Part shown: positions 5,923-6,263 of the stretch, in pieces
How the letters are laid out: each line of letters opens with the position of its first letter
How positions within the stretch are numbered: the stretch's first letter is position 1
Source: an uncultured Actinomycetes bacterium
Lineage (GTDB): Bacteria; Actinomycetota; Actinomycetes; Nanopelagicales; Nanopelagicaceae
Reading direction: 5' to 3'
Length of the DNA stretch: 6,263 bases
NCBI GenBank assembly: GCA_903897155.1
Contig: CAIUAO010000035.1
Coordinates: forward strand, 1 to 6,263
The notes under the pieces: generated by a model
Told to the model about the DNA's origin: nothing
Databases searched by the model: none
Seen by the model: only the letters and a program-made list of their open reading frames with translations
Position numbers and translations under genes: made by a program

Positions 5923-6263
5923 CTAACGGGAGCCACCAATAATTGAAGTGGCACCTATAGTGGAATGAATTTCATTAGATGCGTAGCCAATTCCGAGAGG
6001 AAGTGCAATCAAAGGTGGAATGGTTGCCATAATAGTTGCCTCTACCTGGTCACTGGCACAGCTCCAAGACACCATAGAAATTCCTGAACTTCGAAGCCTG
6101 GAAACAGAAATTTCATTCTGAAAATATATTTCTGCAGTGCTGCAATCAAGTGGAACACGGAAGCTAGATCCATCTGGATTATTACTATCAAGCGTGCGAT
6201 CCCCAGAGTAATAGCGAGATAGTGAAATAGCATGTGCTGCTTTGGTAATTGCTACATCACCAA
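5923..6263 (-). CDS. Probable TadE/TadG-like secreted or pilus-associated protein, N-terminus missing
   Basis: A minus-strand frame is open from the right edge to a TAG at 5923-5925, giving the last 112 residues of a protein whose start lies outside the window. The fragment begins GDVAITKAAHAISLSRYYSGD, resembling the Ala-rich segment after the membrane helix in TadE-like proteins. It continues through a polar region with two cysteines (fragment residues 40 and 68), then VEATIMATIPPLIALPLGI and a short end (STIGATSIIGGSR). The hydrophobic strand followed by an Ala/Ser/Gly-rich tail ending in Arg is what TadE/TadG C-termini look like. These proteins are secreted or membrane-anchored minor pilins of the tight-adherence system. 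From memory, tad-type genes occur near prfB in other actinobacteria. That this is coding is fairly sure; the family is a moderate guess from a fragment. Confidence 0.55.
   Translation of the reverse strand, partial: GDVAITKAAHAISLSRYYSGDRTLDSNNPDGSSFRVPLDCSTAEIYFQNEISVSRLRSSGISMVSWSCASDQVEATIMATIPPLIALPLGIGYASNEIHSTIGATSIIGGSR

Noticed and set aside
6042..6233. 63-codon minus-strand frame near the right edge
   Set aside because: It is out of frame with the longer edge-open Tad-like frame that runs to 5923, which has better protein character.

Overview
The window looks like chromosome from an actinobacterium with unusually low G+C. The release factor 2, FtsE, FtsX, uracil permease and CBS-domain proteins all read as actinobacterial, but the DNA is AT-rich. 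That combination suggests the streamlined planktonic freshwater Actinobacteria (acI / Nanopelagicales type). This assignment is inference from remembered protein style, not a database match.

Layout: Positions 3-1130 (+) hold the C-terminal part of a membrane acyltransferase (AT3/OafA type) with an SGNH esterase-like domain; its start lies left of the window. A two-domain CBS protein follows at 1208-1639 (+). A strong bidirectional hairpin terminator at 1644-1675 separates it from the minus-strand genes. Reading leftward on the minus strand these are: the end of a probable TadE/TadG-like secreted or pilus-associated protein (5923-6263, cut by the right edge), prfB (4803-5906), ftsE (4014-4703), ftsX (3102-4004) and a uracil-type NCS2 permease (1685-2950). 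The prfB-ftsE-ftsX order is typical of actinobacteria. The smpB gene that often follows ftsX is absent here, and the permease takes its place.

How the genes work together: FtsE (ATPase) and FtsX (membrane partner) form the divisome-associated complex that controls peptidoglycan hydrolases. RF2 terminates translation at UGA/UAA. The permease brings in uracil for pyrimidine salvage. The acyltransferase probably decorates a surface glycan.

The most interesting non-coding signal is the 151-base gap between ftsX and the permease. On the permease-sense strand it can fold into two stacked long-range helices (6 bp and 7 bp) separated by a nearly symmetric AUUCCC/AUUCCCC internal loop, around an apical hairpin. 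A third UUCCCC lies just after the closing helix and can pair either with the 5' flank or with the permease Shine-Dalgarno sequence. This has the architecture of a cis-regulatory RNA, such as a riboswitch or protein-binding leader, and I do not recognise it as a known family. The prfB and ftsE starts lack a Shine-Dalgarno sequence and each has a TANNNT box exactly 6 nt upstream, so leaderless transcripts are possible. No tRNA, rRNA, CRISPR array or mobile element was seen.
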